This document shows positions 25,624 through 35,699 of a DNA stretch of 64,000 nt, piece after piece (position 1 is the stretch's first letter; every line of letters begins with the position of its first letter). Made by a program: the position numbers and the translations under genes. Source of the DNA: Nocardioidaceae bacterium (GTDB lineage Bacteria > Actinomycetota > Actinomycetes > Propionibacteriales > Nocardioidaceae); NCBI GenBank assembly GCA_018672315.1, contig CP076053.1:496001-560000 (forward strand), written 5' to 3'. The notes under the pieces were generated by a model, which was not told where the DNA came from, made no database searches, and was given only the letters and a program-made list of their open reading frames with translations.

Positions 25624-27408
25624 GTGCGCGAGTTCGCCAGCCCCCAGACCGCCGCCGTCGACCAGCGGGCGCGGGTGCACGACGACCTGCTGCTGGTCGC
25701 GGGCGCGACACCGGACCGGGTGCTCTACCGCCGCCCCGCCCCGAGCGGGTGGAGCGAGGTGACCGCCCGCGCCTTCCACGACGACGTGCGTGCGGCGGCC
25801 TCCCTGCTGGGCGGAGCCGGGATCGACGCCGGGGACCGCGTCGTGGTCTGGGGACGGGCGAGCTACGGCTGGGCCGTCGCCGACCTGGCGCTGTCCTACC
25901 TCGGCGCCGTCTCCGTCGCCGTCTTCGACACCGCGGACGCCGCGACGATCGCGTCGGTGATGAGGAGCACCGGGGCGCGGGCCGTGATCGTCGACGACCC
26001 CTCCCGGAGCGCGACGCTCGACGCCGAGGGCGGCGCCTCGGCGCTCCCGGACTTCTCCCGCTGGTCCTGGCACTCCGGGCGGCTGGAGCGCGACGTCGCG
26101 GTGACCCCGCTCGACGACGCCGAGCTGGACCGGCGCCGCGATGCCGTACGCCCCGAGGACGTCGCGACGCTGATCTTCACCTCGGGCACCACCGGATCGC
26201 CCAAGGGGTGCGTGCTGACCCACCGGCAGCTGTGCGCCTCGGTGCAGGTGCAGGCGGCCGAGTTCGAGGCGCTCACCGGCCCGGAGGCCGCGACGGTCAT
26301 CGCCCTGCCGCTGGCCCACGTGTTCGCCCGCACGGTGCAGCTGGTCGCCCTGCGTACGGGCACCCCTGTCGCCCACCTCTCGGACGTGCGCCGCCTCGTC
26401 GAGGACCTCGCCACGCTGCAGCCGACGTTCCTGCTGGGCGTCCCGCGCCTCTTCGAGCGCCTGGTGACCACGGTCTCCCAGCGCGCCACCGCCGACGGTC
26501 ACGGGCGTCGCTTCGACCGTGGTGTGCAGGTCGCCATCGACGTCTCACGGGCGCGGGAGGACGGCGAGGTCCCGCTGTGGCTGCGCGGGCGCGAGGCCTG
26601 GTACGAGCGCGCGGTCTTCAGCGGCTTCCGCGACGCACTGGGCGGCAGGCTCCGGTGGGCGCTGTGCGGCGGCGCCCCGCTGGGCGAGCGGCTCACACGC
26701 TTCCTCGACGGCGCGGGCATCACCGTGCTCGAGGGGTACGGCCTCACCGAGACCGCTGCCGCCGTGACGGCGAACGTGCCGGGCGACGTGCGGATCGGCA
26801 CCGTGGGCCGACCTCTGCCGGGCGTCAGGGTGCGGGTCGCCGAGGACGGCGAGCTCCTCGTTGCCGCCCCCCAGGTCTTCGCCGGCTACTGGCACGACGA
26901 GGAGGCCACCGCCGCGGTGCTGTCCTCAGGATGGCTGCACACCGGGGACCTGGCCGAGATCGGCCACGAGGGGCACGTACGCATCATCGGTCGGCGCCGC
27001 GAGCTGCTCGTGCTCGCCAGCGGCAAGCAGGTCTCCCCCGAGCCCTTCGAGTCCCAGCTGCGACAGCACCCGCTGGTCGACCAGTGCCTGGTCGTCGGCG
27101 ACGGCCGCCCCTACCTCGGCGCCCTGCTCACCCTCGACAAGCCCGCCGTGGTGGCGTGGGCGCGCGAGCGGGACCTGCCGACCAGACGTCGACACCTGGT
27201 GCGCCGACCCGAGCTGCGCGCCGAGCTGCAACGCGCGATCGACGAGCTCAACGCCGAGTCCTCCCCGGCCGAGGCCGTCCGCCGCTTCACCGTGCTGCCG
27301 GTGACCTGGTCAGAGGACGGCGGTCAGCTGACGGCCAGCCAGAAGCTGCGGCGTACGCGGGTGAGCCAGGCCCACGGCGCCGAGGTCGAGGCGCTCTTCG
27401 CACCCTGA
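25624..27408 (+). CDS. Long-chain fatty-acid-CoA ligase (AMP-binding, FadD15-like)
   Basis: The product is 594 aa from GTG 25624, with AGGAG about 7 nt upstream. The AMP-forming signature LIFTSGTTGSPKGCVLTH, the EGYGLTETAAAVTAN motif, WLHTGDLAEIGHEG and the C-terminal GRRRELLVLASGKQVSPEPFE are in order. The enzyme activates fatty acids to acyl-CoA through an acyl-AMP. It resembles the FadD15/FAA1 long form with the insertion around the LAHVFARTVQL region. M. tuberculosis places fadD15 next to pimB'; here the pilus cluster intervenes. It may also feed the SRPBCC and acyltransferase genes nearby, but that is inference. Confidence 0.95.
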   Translation: MREFASPQTAAVDQRARVHDDLLLVAGATPDRVLYRRPAPSGWSEVTARAFHDDVRAAASLLGGAGIDAGDRVVVWGRASYGWAVADLALSYLGAVSVAVFDTADAATIASVMRSTGARAVIVDDPSRSATLDAEGGASALPDFSRWSWHSGRLERDVAVTPLDDAELDRRRDAVRPEDVATLIFTSGTTGSPKGCVLTHRQLCASVQVQAAEFEALTGPEAATVIALPLAHVFARTVQLVALRTGTPVAHLSDVRRLVEDLATLQPTFLLGVPRLFERLVTTVSQRATADGHGRRFDRGVQVAIDVSRAREDGEVPLWLRGREAWYERAVFSGFRDALGGRLRWALCGGAPLGERLTRFLDGAGITVLEGYGLTETAAAVTANVPGDVRIGTVGRPLPGVRVRVAEDGELLVAAPQVFAGYWHDEEATAAVLSSGWLHTGDLAEIGHEGHVRIIGRRRELLVLASGKQVSPEPFESQLRQHPLVDQCLVVGDGRPYLGALLTLDKPAVVAWARERDLPTRRRHLVRRPELRAELQRAIDELNAESSPAEAVRRFTVLPVTWSEDGGQLTASQKLRRTRVSQAHGAEVEALFAP

Positions 27409-27437
27409 GCCGACCCGGGCCCCCGGCAGCGGTCCGT

Positions 27438-27449
27438 CGAATCTTTACC
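27438..27449 (-). promoter_or_regulatory. Motif GGTAAAGATTCG (reverse) upstream of cpaB
   Basis: On the minus strand this reads GGTAAAGATTCG, differing at one base from the copies upstream of tadE and flp. It lies about 110 bp before the cpaB start. See 19467-19478 and 34149-34160. Confidence 0.55.
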
Positions 27450-27559
27450 CGCGTGCCAGGGGCGATTCGGTCGTTTCCCCCCGGCCGCAGCGCTCCGCGT
27501 TCAGCATGGAGGTCCCGGACCGGCAGACCCGTCGGTCTCTTCCGTCCACGAAGGCCACC

Positions 27560-28441
27560 ATGGACCGTCGCAAGATCCTCATGCTCGTCGCCGCGACGAT
27601 CGCGGGAGCCGGCACGCTGCTGATCTTCCTCTACGTCAAGGGCGCCGACGCCCGTGCCGCCGCCGGCTTCGAGCAGGTGCAGGTGCTCAAGGCCGTCGAC
27701 ACCATCGCCGTCGGTGAGAGCGTCGACGCCGCCGTCACCGCGGGCAAGGTGCAGCGCTCGACCGTGCCCGTGGGACAGGTCGTCCCGGGCGCGCTGGACG
27801 CCGTGACGTCCCTGTCGGGGCAGGTCGCGGTCGTGCCGATCGCGCCCGGTGAGCAGATCCTCGCCTCGAAGTTCGCGACGACGGCCGCCACGAGCAACGG
27901 CCTGGCCCTCAGCGACGGCCACGTCGCCATCTCGTTGAACCTCTCCGACACCGGCCGCGTCGCCGGCTTCGTGAACCCCGGCGCCCGCGTCGCCGTCTTC
28001 CTCACCGGCACCGAGGACACCGGGGAGCGCTTTTCGCGGCTGCTGCTGCCCGACGTCGAGGTCGTGGCCGTCGGCGCCACCACCCTGGTCTCCCAGACGG
28101 TGACCGCCGAGGGCACCGGCGCCACGACGACCGAGCAGCTGCCGCGCACGCTCTTCACGCTGTCGGTCGACCAGGACCAGGCCGAGACGCTGCTGTTCGC
28201 CCAGGGCATGGGCGAGCTGGCCTTCGCGTTGCTCGCGGAGGACTCCGAGGTCGAGGCCGGTTCGGGTGTGGACTCCGACAACGTCTTCCGGGTCTCCAAG
28301 CGCGACAGCGGCAGGTTCGGACCGGTCGACACCGCGGGCGAGGAGAGCGACACCGAGGACGACACGGACACCGACACCGACACCGAGGCCGCCGGCACGG
28401 ACCCGGCCTCCTCCGACGAGACCCTGACCGAGGGGGGCTGA
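27560..28441 (+). CDS. cpaB: CpaB-like Flp pilus assembly protein (SAF domain)
   Basis: The product is 293 aa from ATG 27560, with a weak AAGG site. One N-terminal helix (about 6-25) is followed by a SAF-type region (VLKAVDTIAVGESVDAAV, then PGEQILASKFA) and the RcpC/CpaB core (HVAISLNLSDTGRVAGFVNPGARVAVFLTG). The C-terminus is acidic and Asp-Thr repeated, probably disordered. CpaB/RcpC proteins sit on the outer side of the membrane and help build or gate the pilus. It opens the cpaB-cpaE-cpaF-tadB-tadC block, with 3 bp to cpaE. Confidence 0.9.
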   Translation: MDRRKILMLVAATIAGAGTLLIFLYVKGADARAAAGFEQVQVLKAVDTIAVGESVDAAVTAGKVQRSTVPVGQVVPGALDAVTSLSGQVAVVPIAPGEQILASKFATTAATSNGLALSDGHVAISLNLSDTGRVAGFVNPGARVAVFLTGTEDTGERFSRLLLPDVEVVAVGATTLVSQTVTAEGTGATTTEQLPRTLFTLSVDQDQAETLLFAQGMGELAFALLAEDSEVEAGSGVDSDNVFRVSKRDSGRFGPVDTAGEESDTEDDTDTDTDTEAAGTDPASSDETLTEGG

Positions 28442-28444
28442 ACC

Positions 28445-29616
28445 GTGCCGATCCTGGTCGAACCCGCCAAGCCGGTCGCGGCATCCCTGTCCGCCGGCCT
28501 CCCGATGGGCGCCCCGGTGCTCCACGAGCTGGACGCGGCACTGTCGCTGCTCTCGGAGCGGCCCGACGAGTACTGCGTGGTGCTCGGGCCGGGCCTGGAG
28601 ATGGGCGCGGCGATGATGTTCGCCGACTCGCTGCGCCTCTCGCGTCCTGCGCTGAGCGTGGTGCTCGTCCGTGAGTCCGCGCTGACCAGCACCCTGGCCG
28701 GTGCCATGCAGTCCGGCATCCGCGAGGTCGTCGAGACCGAGGACGTCCCGGGTCTCAAACGGGCCGTCGAGCGGTCGCGGGCGCTGTGGGCCTCCCTGCA
28801 CGGCGCGAGCTCCGAGCGCGCTCTACGGTCCGGTCGCGTCCTCACCGTCTACTCGCCGAAGGGCGGGGTCGGCAAGACGACCACCGCCACCGGTGTCGCG
28901 ACCGCGCTCGCCGGGTCGGGGTCGCGGGTGGTCGTGCTCGACCTCGACCTGTCCTTCGGCGACGTGGCGCTGGCTCTCGGCCAGCTGCCCACGCGGTCTC
29001 TCTTCGACGCCGTGCTCGCCGAGGCGCACGTCGACTGGAACCTCGTCGAGCCGCTGCTGACCAAGGTCTCGGACCACCTCGCGGTCCTGGCGGCCCCGCC
29101 GCGCCTCGACGCGAAGGACCAGATCTCCGCGCGTCTTGTCGCCGGGGTGATCTCGACGCTGAAGGACCAGTTCGACTTCGTCGTCGTCGACACCGGACCG
29201 TTGCTCGACGAGCAGGTGCTGCAGGCGCTCGACGACTGCGACGAGTGCCTGCTGGTCGCCACCCCGGACGTGCTGGCGCTGAAGAACCTCAAGGTCGCCC
29301 TCGAGACGCTCGACCTGCTCAACATCGCGCCGGGACACCGGTGGCTCGTGCTGAACAAGGCCGACCAGCTGCACGGGGTCCCCAAGGACAAGGTCGAGGC
29401 GCTGCTCGGGCAGTCGGTCACCGTCGAGGTGCCCGTCTCCCCCGACGTCGTCCGCTCGGTCAACGAGGGCGACGACCGCCTCTCCGGTCGGCTCGACCAC
29501 CCGGTGACCGCGGCCTTCGGCGCGTTGGCCGGACGCTTCAGCGCGGTCGGCACCCAGGACGGCACCGAGACCCCGACCGCACGCAGCCGGTGGGGCAAGC
29601 TGCTCGGGGGCCGCCG

Positions 29617-29620
<4 letters not shown>
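28445..29620 (+). CDS. cpaE: CpaE-like pilus-localisation ATPase (ParA/MinD family)
   Basis: The product is 391 aa from GTG 28445. Residues about 1-130 resemble a receiver-like fold without a clear phospho-acceptor set (YCVVLGPGLEMGAAMMFADSL). The deviant Walker A VYSPKGGVGKTTTATG is near residue 138, followed by LDLDLSFGDVALAL, DFVVVDTGPLLDEQVL and the LVLNKAD motif. CpaE/TadZ ATPases position the pilus machine at a cell site. The gene ends in a 4-bp overlap (GTGA) with cpaF, so the two are translated together. Confidence 0.93.
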
Positions 29621-31191
<1,571 letters not shown>

Positions 31192-31193
31192 CC

Positions 31194-33167
31194 GTGCGGC
31201 CCCTGCCCGGTTCGCTGCGCCGCGCGCCGGCGGCCCTGCTCACGACGCTCCTGCTCGCCCTCGCGCCGGCAGGCGTGGTGGTGGCGGCCGACACTCCCGA
31301 CGCCGGGGGTCTCATCGACTACGTCGAGGCCGGGCCCGACGGCGTCCGTCTGCTCGTCTCCACCGACGGCGCGGCTGTCGACCCCGACTCGGTCGTCGTG
31401 CAGGTCGACGGTGAGCCGGTCGAGGTCACGGTCGAGGACGCCGAGGAGGAGCCGGGCGTACGCCGCACGGCGGTGCTCCTCATCGACAGCAGCAACTCCA
31501 TGCGTGGCGCGAAGATCGCCGCGGCCGTGGACGCGGTCTCCGCCTTCCTCGACGCCGCGCCGGCCGACCTGCGGGTGGGCGTGGTCTCCTTCGCGGACAC
31601 CGTCGAGACCCTGCTGGAGCCGGTCGCCGACCCCGACCGCGTACGCGAGGTCGTCGCCGACCTGGAGCTCTCCAGGGACACCCGGCTCATCGAGGGCGCC
31701 GAGCAGGCGCTGGAGGTCGTCGGATCGGCCGGCCAGCGGCAGGTGCTGCTGCTCTCGGACGGCAAGGACACCACCGGACTGCCGGTCGGCGAGCTGCTCG
31801 CCAGCCTCGACGCGGACGACGTACGCGTCGACGTCGTCGCGCTCAGTGGTCCCTCGCAGCAGAAGCAGCCGGCGACGCTGCTCGGCAAGCTCGCCCGCGC
31901 CGGCTCCGGTGAGGTGCTCGAGGCCGACCCCTCCTCGCTCGCCGAGGCATTCGCCGCGAGCGGCGACGCCCTGCGGGAGCAGGTCTCCCTGGCCGCTCCG
32001 CTCCCCGACCCGGCCGCCGAGGAGGTCTCGGTCGAGGTGTCGCTGGTCGCGGACGGCACCACGTACGAGGACCGCGCCCTCACGCTGGTGCGTCAGGGGC
32101 CGGTCGCCGACGTCGAGCCGGAGTCGGCCGGGCCCGCCTCCTACGAGGTGGTCGGCGCCGGGTGGCAGGTGCCGCGGGCGGTCGCGCTGGGAGCCGTCGC
32201 GGCCATCGGCGTCGGTATCCTGCTGGCGTTCCTGAGCCCGGTGCTGGCCTCGGCGGGCGGACCCCGGCGCCGTCGCCTCTCCCTCGAGCAACGCATCGCC
32301 GGACAGCTGGCGCCGGAGAGCCAGGAGTCGGCCGCCGGTCGCGGCGGCGCTGCCTCGACCGCGAGCCTCGCGACCTCGGCGAAGCAGTTCGCCCAGCGTG
32401 CGGTCTCGGCCGACAAGGACCGCGAGGCCCGCATCGCCCAGCGGCTGGACGCCGCCGGGTCGGGCCTGAAGCCGTCGGAGTGGGTGCTGGTGCACGCCGG
32501 CGTCGCGCTGGTCGCCGCTGTCCTGGGCTTCCTCGTCGGCGGGTTCAGCATCCTCGTCGCCTTGCTGTTCGGCGTGCTCGGTGCGGTGGCCCCGCCCGTC
32601 TACCTGCGCCTGCGGGCCGGACGTCGCCGCGCGGCCTTCTCGGCGCTGCTCGCGGACACGCTGCAGCTCATGGCCGGCAGCCTGCAGGCCGGCCAGTCGC
32701 TGGCGCAGTCGATCGACACCGTCGTGCGCGAGGGCCAGGAGCCGATCACCTCCGAGTTCCGCCGGGTGCTCGTCGCGTCCCGCCTGGGCATCGCGATCGA
32801 GGACGCCATGGAGGAGGTCGCCGAGCGCATGGAGTCCGAGGACTTCGGCTGGGTCGTCATGGCCGTCCGGATCCAGCGCGAGGTCGGCGGCAACCTCTCC
32901 GAGCTGCTCGTCACCGTGGCGAGCACGCTGCGCGAGCGGGAGTTCCTGCGCCGGCACATCAAGGCGCTCTCGGCCGAGGGACGACTCTCGATGTACGTGC
33001 TCGCGGGCCTGCCGCCGGTGTTCCTGCTCTACCTGACCCTGACCAACTACGAGTACGTCTCGGTCATGTTCACCGAGCAACTGGGCTGGCTGATGATGGG
33101 CGGCGCCGTGGTGCTGCTGGCCGTCGGCATGCTCTGGATGAGCAAGATCGTGGACGTGGAGCTGTGA
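31194..33167 (+). CDS. tadB: Von Willebrand A domain fused to TadB pilus inner-membrane protein
   Basis: The product is 657 aa, about twice a normal TadB. A signal peptide or anchor (about 10-31) precedes a VWA domain at about 92-265, with MIDAS residues Asp98, Ser100 and Ser102 in LLIDSSNSM, plus LLLSDGKDTTG. A further transmembrane segment lies near 330. The C-terminal half is a T2SSF/TadB domain (LLADTLQLMAGSLQAGQSLAQS, then MAVRIQREVGGNLSELL) with two more hydrophobic pairs. TadB forms the membrane platform with TadC. The exported VWA part could bind pilin, matrix or wall ligands through a metal ion. The gene overlaps tadC by one base. Confidence 0.92.
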   Translation: MRPLPGSLRRAPAALLTTLLLALAPAGVVVAADTPDAGGLIDYVEAGPDGVRLLVSTDGAAVDPDSVVVQVDGEPVEVTVEDAEEEPGVRRTAVLLIDSSNSMRGAKIAAAVDAVSAFLDAAPADLRVGVVSFADTVETLLEPVADPDRVREVVADLELSRDTRLIEGAEQALEVVGSAGQRQVLLLSDGKDTTGLPVGELLASLDADDVRVDVVALSGPSQQKQPATLLGKLARAGSGEVLEADPSSLAEAFAASGDALREQVSLAAPLPDPAAEEVSVEVSLVADGTTYEDRALTLVRQGPVADVEPESAGPASYEVVGAGWQVPRAVALGAVAAIGVGILLAFLSPVLASAGGPRRRRLSLEQRIAGQLAPESQESAAGRGGAASTASLATSAKQFAQRAVSADKDREARIAQRLDAAGSGLKPSEWVLVHAGVALVAAVLGFLVGGFSILVALLFGVLGAVAPPVYLRLRAGRRRAAFSALLADTLQLMAGSLQAGQSLAQSIDTVVREGQEPITSEFRRVLVASRLGIAIEDAMEEVAERMESEDFGWVVMAVRIQREVGGNLSELLVTVASTLREREFLRRHIKALSAEGRLSMYVLAGLPPVFLLYLTLTNYEYVSVMFTEQLGWLMMGGAVVLLAVGMLWMSKIVDVEL

Positions 33168-34117
33168 TGACGACCCTCGGCACGACCGGACTGGTCGTCG
33201 GACTCCTGTGTCTGTTCCTCGGCGCGCTGCTCGTGCTGGTCATCGCCCAGGGCGGGTTCGCCGCGAACGACCGCGGGATGGACAAGACGCTCTCCCTGGT
33301 CGACAGCATGGCCGGGTCGGCCACGTCGACCACCGGCCAGGACCCCGAGACCGGCTTCAAGGACCGGGTCTGGGAGCCGCTGCTGGGCAGGTCGCTGGCG
33401 CTCGGCCGCCGACTCACGCCGGCAGACCACGGTGACCGCATCCGCACCAAGCTGGCGAAGGCCGGCAGTCCCGAGGGGCTGACCGTCGACCGGGTGACCT
33501 CGATGAAGGTCATCGGGCTGTTCGCCTTCCTGACGGTCTCACTGCTGCTGACGCGGCTCATGGGGCTGAGCTTTCCGGTGACCCTCGTGCTGGTCGTGGG
33601 TGCGACGGTCATCGGCTACCAGGCGGTCGACCTCTACCTCTACCAGCTGGCGTACGACCGCGGGCACAAGCTGCAGCGCGAGCTCGCCGACGCGATCGAC
33701 CTGCTGACGATCTCGGTGGAGTCCGGGCTCGGCTTCGACGCCGCGCTCGCGCAGGTCGCGCGCAATACCGACGGACCCATCGGTGAGGAGTTCGCGCGCG
33801 TGTTGCACGAGATGCAGATCGGCAACGGCCGCTCTGCGTCACTGAGGGCGATGGCTGAACGTGTCGACGCCGACGACGTGCGCTCGTTCGTCTCCGCGAT
33901 GGTGCAGGCCGACGCCTTCGGCATCCCCATCGGCAACGTGCTGCGGGTGCAGAGCAAGGAGATCCGCGTCAAGCGCCGGCAGGCCGCCGAGGAGGCCGCC
34001 CAGAAGGTGCCGGTCAAGATCATGGTGCCGCTGATCTTCTGCGTGCTGCCATGCCTGTTCATCGTCGTGCTCGGCCCCGCCGGCATCTCGATCATGGACA
34101 GCTTCGGCGGTATGTGA
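33167..34117 (+). CDS. tadC: TadC-like pilus inner-membrane platform protein
   Basis: The product is 316 aa from ATG 33167; GTG 33164 in frame is an alternative. The T2SSF domain is clear: LQRELADAIDLLTISVESGLGFDAALAQVARN, then LHEMQIGNGRSASLRAMAER and FVSAMVQADAFGIPIGNVLRVQ. Helices lie at the N-terminus, around 110-150, and at the C-terminus (IMVPLIFCVLPCLFIVVLGP). With TadB it forms the inner-membrane ring used by CpaF. The ATG shares its A with the tadB TGA (TGATG). It is the last gene before the pilin promoter region. Confidence 0.93.
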   Translation: MTTLGTTGLVVGLLCLFLGALLVLVIAQGGFAANDRGMDKTLSLVDSMAGSATSTTGQDPETGFKDRVWEPLLGRSLALGRRLTPADHGDRIRTKLAKAGSPEGLTVDRVTSMKVIGLFAFLTVSLLLTRLMGLSFPVTLVLVVGATVIGYQAVDLYLYQLAYDRGHKLQRELADAIDLLTISVESGLGFDAALAQVARNTDGPIGEEFARVLHEMQIGNGRSASLRAMAERVDADDVRSFVSAMVQADAFGIPIGNVLRVQSKEIRVKRRQAAEEAAQKVPVKIMVPLIFCVLPCLFIVVLGPAGISIMDSFGGM

Positions 34118-34120
34118 CGG

Positions 34121-34139
34121 GTGACCTCGTCGAGGTCAC
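34121..34139. other. Near-perfect palindrome after tadC
   Basis: gtgacctcg-t-cgaggtcac is a 9-bp dyad just after the tadC stop. There is no T-tract, so it is either a weak terminator or an operator for the pilin promoter. Confidence 0.55.
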
Positions 34140-34148
34140 GGCCGGCTC

Positions 34149-34160
34149 GGTAAAGAGTCG
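34149..34160 (+). promoter_or_regulatory. Motif GGTAAAGAGTCG upstream of flp pilin
   Basis: Third copy of GGTAAAGAnTCG, 120 bp before the pilin ATG. A related AT-rich string, GGTTAAGGAATG, follows 8 bp later at 34169-34180. See 19467-19478. Confidence 0.6.
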
Positions 34161-34179
34161 GGCCCGTTGGTTAAGGAAT

Positions 34180-34204
34180 GTCCGTTCACGGACTTAAGGC
34201 CTTA
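34180..34204. promoter_or_regulatory. Two adjacent palindromes in the flp leader
   Basis: gtccgt-tc-acggac (34180-34193) and the perfect 10-bp palindrome taaggcctta (34195-34204) sit side by side between the GGTAAAGA motif and the pilin gene. They may be operators or leader-RNA hairpins. Confidence 0.5.
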
Positions 34205-34279
34205 CGTCACGCGCACCCTTGTTGTACCGACCAGCGTCTGGGAGCCCACCCCGGACCGAATCCTGAGGGGGACCACCCA

Positions 34280-34498
34280 ATGCTCGAGTTTCTCGTCATC
34301 CAGCTCAACATGCTCAACGCCCGCCGCCAGTCCGAGCGTGGCGCCTCCGCCGTGGAGTACGGCCTGCTCGTCGCCGGCATCGCGGCGCTGATCGTCGCCG
34401 TCGTCTTTCTCTTCGGCGGTTTCGTCAAGGGCATCTTCTCGTCGACCTGCACGTCCATCGACACCCAGTCGACCGCTATCACCGGCACCTGCAGCTGA
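34280..34498 (+). CDS. flp: Flp-type type IVb pilin
   Basis: The product is 72 aa, typical of Flp pilins. ATG 34280 has GAGGGG upstream, although the spacing is long. The prepilin cleavage site is visible as RG-ASAVEYGLL: cleavage after Gly21 leaves Glu at +5 and Tyr at +6, the class IVb signature. A hydrophobic helix follows (LLVAGIAALIVAVVFLFGGF). Two Cys near the C-terminus (57 and 71) could make a disulfide. The prepilin peptidase (TadV/CpaA) that must process it is not in this window. It is transcribed separately from cpaB-tadC and ends at a strong hairpin. Confidence 0.95.
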   Translation: MLEFLVIQLNMLNARRQSERGASAVEYGLLVAGIAALIVAVVFLFGGFVKGIFSSTCTSIDTQSTAITGTCS

Positions 34499-34512
34499 TT
34501 CCAAGACTCACG

Positions 34513-34546
34513 AAAGGGCCCGTTCGCTTCGGCGGACGGGCCCTTC
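34513..34546. terminator. Bidirectional terminator between flp and pimB
   Basis: aagggcccg and cgggccctt arms flank a short loop containing ttcg, followed by a T-containing stretch. It lies between the convergent flp and pimB genes and can serve both. Confidence 0.8.
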
Positions 34547-34553
34547 GTCGTTC

Positions 34554-35699
34554 TCAGGCCCTCACGAGCCCCAGCAGTCCCGCGACCTGCCCCGTCGCCC
34601 CGCTCCACGTGGGCGGATCGAAGCCCTCACCCCGTTCACGCCTCCCGCGCCGACCGAGCTCCTCGACGAGCACCCGCGCCAGCTCACCCGGCACCGCCAC
34701 GACTCCCCCGGCCAGCTCGACGGCCTCCGGCGCCCCGCCCGACGGTCCCCCGACCACCGGCAGCCCGCAGGCGGCGGCCTCGAGGTAGACGATGCCGAAC
34801 GCCTCCGCCTCGAGCCCGAGCCGCCGCGTACGACAGGGCATCGCGAAGACGTCGCCCGCGTCGGTCCACGCCGGCACCTCCTCCCACGGCACGGAGCCGG
34901 GCATCAGCACCGAGCGCTGCAGGCCGCGGTCGGCGACCAGCCCCATGACGCGCTCGCGGTCGGGCCCGTCACCCACCAGCAGCAGCACGGCGTCGGGGTG
35001 CGTACGCAGCACCTCCGGCCACGCCTCGACCAGCCGGTCCTGCCCCTTGCGCCGCACGAACCGTGCCGTGCACACCACCACCGGCACCTCAGGGGCGAGC
35101 CCGAGGCTCTCGCGGACGCCGTCCCCGCCGCAGCCCGGGCGGAACCGGTCGAGGTCGACGCCCGGCCGCAGCACCCGCATCGCGGCCGCGGCCTCGTCGT
35201 CGAGCGCGGCGGCGATCCGTTCGCGGCACCACTCGCTCACGTACGTGAGCACGTCGCAGCCCGCGCCGATGCGTCGCAGCATCGCCCGGCTGCCCGGCAC
35301 CCGCGCCCACCAGACCTCGTGGCCGTGGGTGATGCCGACGATCCGCTCCGCCCCGGCCGTGCGCAGCGCGTCAGCCAGCAGCCCCAGCGGCGCAGCGGCC
35401 CCGAAGAGCACGCGGTCGCAGCCGTACGCCTCGAACGTCCCGACGACGCGGCGCCGCACCGCGGGGCTCGGGACCAGCATCGACGTCGGGTCGCGCACGA
35501 CGGGGAACGGCAGCTGCGCGTCGTACGCCGCGTCGCCGTCCATCGACGCCGTGTGCACCACGACGGACCCCGGCGCGAGCGCCTCGAGGCCGCGGCACAG
35601 GTTCAGCACGAAGGTCTCGATGCCGCCGCGTCGCGTCGGGAAGTCGTTGGTGACGACCAGCACCCTGCCCGGTGCCCTGGGCTGTCCGGCGGTGCTCAC
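34554..35699 (-). CDS. pimB: GT4 glycosyltransferase, PimB'-like phosphatidylinositol mannosyltransferase
   Basis: The product is 381 aa from GTG 35699, which overlaps the upstream gene by 4 bp (GTGA). Signatures are VLVVTNDFPTRRGGIETFVL at the N-terminus, FGAAAPLGLLAD, THGHEVWW, LRPGVDLDRFRPG, the donor-site CTARFVRRKGQDRLVEAWP, and the acceptor-side EAFGIVYLEAAACGLPVVGG with VFAMPCRTR. These match the M. tuberculosis PimB' (Rv2188c) sequence as I recall it. The enzyme probably adds a mannose from GDP-mannose to phosphatidylinositol monomannoside at the cytoplasmic membrane. The specificity is inferred from similarity. Confidence 0.9.
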   Translation of the reverse strand: MSTAGQPRAPGRVLVVTNDFPTRRGGIETFVLNLCRGLEALAPGSVVVHTASMDGDAAYDAQLPFPVVRDPTSMLVPSPAVRRRVVGTFEAYGCDRVLFGAAAPLGLLADALRTAGAERIVGITHGHEVWWARVPGSRAMLRRIGAGCDVLTYVSEWCRERIAAALDDEAAAAMRVLRPGVDLDRFRPGCGGDGVRESLGLAPEVPVVVCTARFVRRKGQDRLVEAWPEVLRTHPDAVLLLVGDGPDRERVMGLVADRGLQRSVLMPGSVPWEEVPAWTDAGDVFAMPCRTRRLGLEAEAFGIVYLEAAACGLPVVGGPSGGAPEAVELAGGVVAVPGELARVLVEELGRRGRRERGEGFDPPTWSGATGQVAGLLGLVRA

